From assembly GCF_032854445.1 (NCBI RefSeq), contig NC_088295.1, positions 1,428,501 to 1,492,500 on the forward strand: a DNA stretch of 64,000 bases, written 5' to 3'. The notes below the pieces were generated by a model. The model searched no databases, was not told the origin of the DNA, and worked only from the letters and a program-made list of their open reading frames with translations. Positions 62,060 to 64,000 of this stretch are shown here, piece by piece. The translations under genes and the position numbers were made by a program. Within the stretch, counting starts at the first letter, position 1. Every line of letters starts with the position of its first letter. The stretch comes from Liolophura sinensis (taxonomy: Eukaryota > Mollusca > Polyplacophora > Chitonida > Chitonidae).

Positions 62060-62935
62060 GCTAAGGTACAGGCGGGTTCACTAACTGCTAAGGTACAGGC
62101 GGGCTCACTAACTGCTATGGTACAGGCGGGTTCACTAACTGCTATGGTACAGGCGGGTTCACTAACTGCTATGGTACAGGCGGGTTCACTAACTGCTATG
62201 GTACAGACGGGTTCACTAACTGCTATGGTACAGGGGGGTTCACTAACTGTTATGGTACAGACGGGTTCACTAACTGCTAAGGTACAGGCGGGTTCACTAA
62301 CTGCTATGGCACAGGGGGGTTCACTAACTGCTATGGTACGGGCGGGTTCACTAACTGCTATGGTACAGGCGGGTTCACTAACTGCTATGGTACAGGCGGG
62401 TTCACTGCTATGATACAGGCGGGTTCATTCACTGCTATGGTACAGGCGGGTTCACTAACTGCTATGGTACAGACGGGTTCACTAACCGCTATGGTACAGG
62501 CAGGTTCACTAACTGCTATGGTACAGACGGGTTCACTAACTGCTATGGTACAGGTGGGTTCACTAACTGCTATGGTACAGCCGGGTTCACTAACTGCTAT
62601 GGTACAGCCGGGTTCACTAACTGCTATGGTACAGGCAGGTTCACTAACTGCTATGGTACAGCCGGGTTCACTAACTGCTATGGTACAGCCGGGTTCACTA
62701 ACTGCTATGGTACAGGCGGGTTCGCTAACTGCTATGGTACAGGCGGGTTCACTAACTGCTATGGTACAGCCGGGTTCACTAATTGCTATGGTACAGGCGG
62801 GTTCACTAACTGCTGTGGTACAGGCGGGTTCACTAACTGCTATCGTACAGACGGATTCACTAACTGCTATGGTACAGACGGGTTCACTAACTGTTATGGT
62901 ACAGACGGGTTCACTGACTGCTATGGTACATGCCT
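62060..62935. repeat. 27-bp minisatellite, about 32 copies
   Basis: Unit ACAGGCGGGTTCACTAACTG then CTATGGT, with GACGGG, GCCGGG and GGGGGG variants. Both strands are open because 27 bp is 9 codons (GSLTAMVQA on +, EPACTIAVS on -). No gene is inferred. Confidence 0.95.
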
Positions 62936-62944
62936 GGGAACTGT

Positions 62945-63045
62945 GATTATATATTATCATGGACTGACGTGATTGTCATGGACTGACGTGATTATCATTG
63001 ACTGACGTGATTATCATGGACTGACGTGATTGTCATGGACTGACG
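62945..63045. repeat. 19-bp tandem repeat
   Basis: About five units of ATGGACTGACGTGATTATC (with TGTC variants) directly after the 27-bp array. Each contains TGACGTGA, a CRE-like half site. Confidence 0.88.
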
Positions 63046-63239
63046 ATTTATACTGCGGAAGTTTTGATGCGCGTGTGCAAGTGGTAAATGTTCATTACCA
63101 TCAATCCGACACATCTGGGACGGTTTATCTCTGTAGCTCTCGGTTAGATCTACCCCACTCCGCCATAAGCCACGTGGGTGTATCCAGTATAACACTGCCA
63201 CCACTAAGCGTTTCCACTGATTTTAAGAAGTGGATGAGG

Positions 63240-63935
63240 GATACCCTATGATGTCTTCATAGATCCTATACCAGTGTCAGTGAGAGATACACCGTGATGT
63301 CTTATTAGATGCTACAAGTCAGTGAGGGATACACTGTGTTGTCTTTTCAGATACTATACAATGTCTTTTCAGATACTATACAAGTTAGTGAGGGATGACC
63401 TATGTTGTCTTTCTAGATACTATAAAATTAACTTATAGTGAGGGATACGATGGGTCTTACTTGATGCTATACAAGTCAACTCCAGAGGAATACACTGTGA
63501 TGTCTTTCTAGATGCCTGTGAGGTATAGACTGTGATGTCTTTCGAGATGCTATACAAGTCTGTGAGGGATACACTGCGATGTCTTTTTAGACTCAATACC
63601 AATCTGTGGGGTGTACATTATGATGTCTAGATAATAGTACTATACAAGTCAGTGGGGGATACACTGCGATATCTGTCTAGATACTATACCAGTCTGTTCG
63701 GGATACACAGTAATGTCTGTCTAGATACTATACAAGTCAGTGGGGGATACACTGCGATGTCTATCTAGATACTATACCAGTCTGTTAGGGATACACAGTG
63801 ATGTGTATCTAGATACTATACAAGTCAGTGGGGAATACACTGCGATGTCTATCTAGATACTATACCAGTCTGTTAGGGATACACAGTGATGTCTGTCTAG
63901 ATACTATACAAGTCGGTGAGGGATACACTTTGATG
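63240..63935. repeat. About 45-bp minisatellite near the right edge
   Basis: Diverged units of roughly 44-46 bp sharing AGATACTATACAAGTCAGTG and GGGATACACTGCGATGTCT. About 14 copies. No coding signal is present in the rest of the right end. Confidence 0.9.
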
Positions 63936-64000
63936 TTATCTATGTAAATCTTTGATTTTATTCCATGTTTCTTCCCAATTTTTGGAATAAAAGGAATTTT

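Overview
The window looks like animal nuclear DNA, most likely from a mollusc. Genes are split by GT-AG introns, codon use is ordinary, tandem minisatellites are extremely dense, and there are tRNA-headed SINE copies of a type I associate with molluscan genomes. A protostome-specific microRNA family (miR-2) is also present. The species itself cannot be read from the sequence.

Genes, left to right. (1) The 3' part of a + strand gene (exons 2237-2276, 3103-3293, 6339-6372) encodes the C-terminus of a conserved uncharacterised protein resembling a bacterial family; its 5' exons lie off the left edge. (2) RPS9 (ribosomal protein uS4), - strand, four coding exons, 9806-12225, complete at 191 aa. 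(3) ATAD5 (PCNA-unloading RFC-like ATPase, Elg1 orthologue), + strand, 16 coding exons, 16325-32165, about 1860 aa, complete. (4) MFSD11 (UNC93-like membrane protein), - strand, 13 coding exons, 36190-56279, 462 aa, complete. Gene 1 and RPS9 converge, RPS9 and ATAD5 diverge, and ATAD5 and MFSD11 converge.

The most striking feature is intron 6 of ATAD5 (20329-24844). It carries about 26 hairpins in the host-gene sense, whose 3' arm begins with TATCACAG, the miR-2 family start and seed. Eight consecutive steps are exactly 199 bp, with a three-unit (597 bp) higher-order pattern, so the cluster has grown recently by unequal exchange. The usual partner, mir-71, is not visible.

The rest is mostly repeats. 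There are about 25 minisatellite arrays with units of 16-91 bp, including 17 copies of a 51-bp unit that each hold a perfect TGACGTCA (CRE) palindrome. Most long uninterrupted frames in the window are by-products of arrays whose unit is a multiple of 3. Two SINE-like families are scattered throughout. At 57406-61506 a foldback element with arms of about 0.7 and 0.9 kb encloses a decayed LINE. The right end (61507-64000) holds only repeats.

Exon boundaries were set by eye from splice sites, reading phase and remembered vertebrate orthologues; no alignment was run. Transcription starts, UTR exons and expression are not determined.
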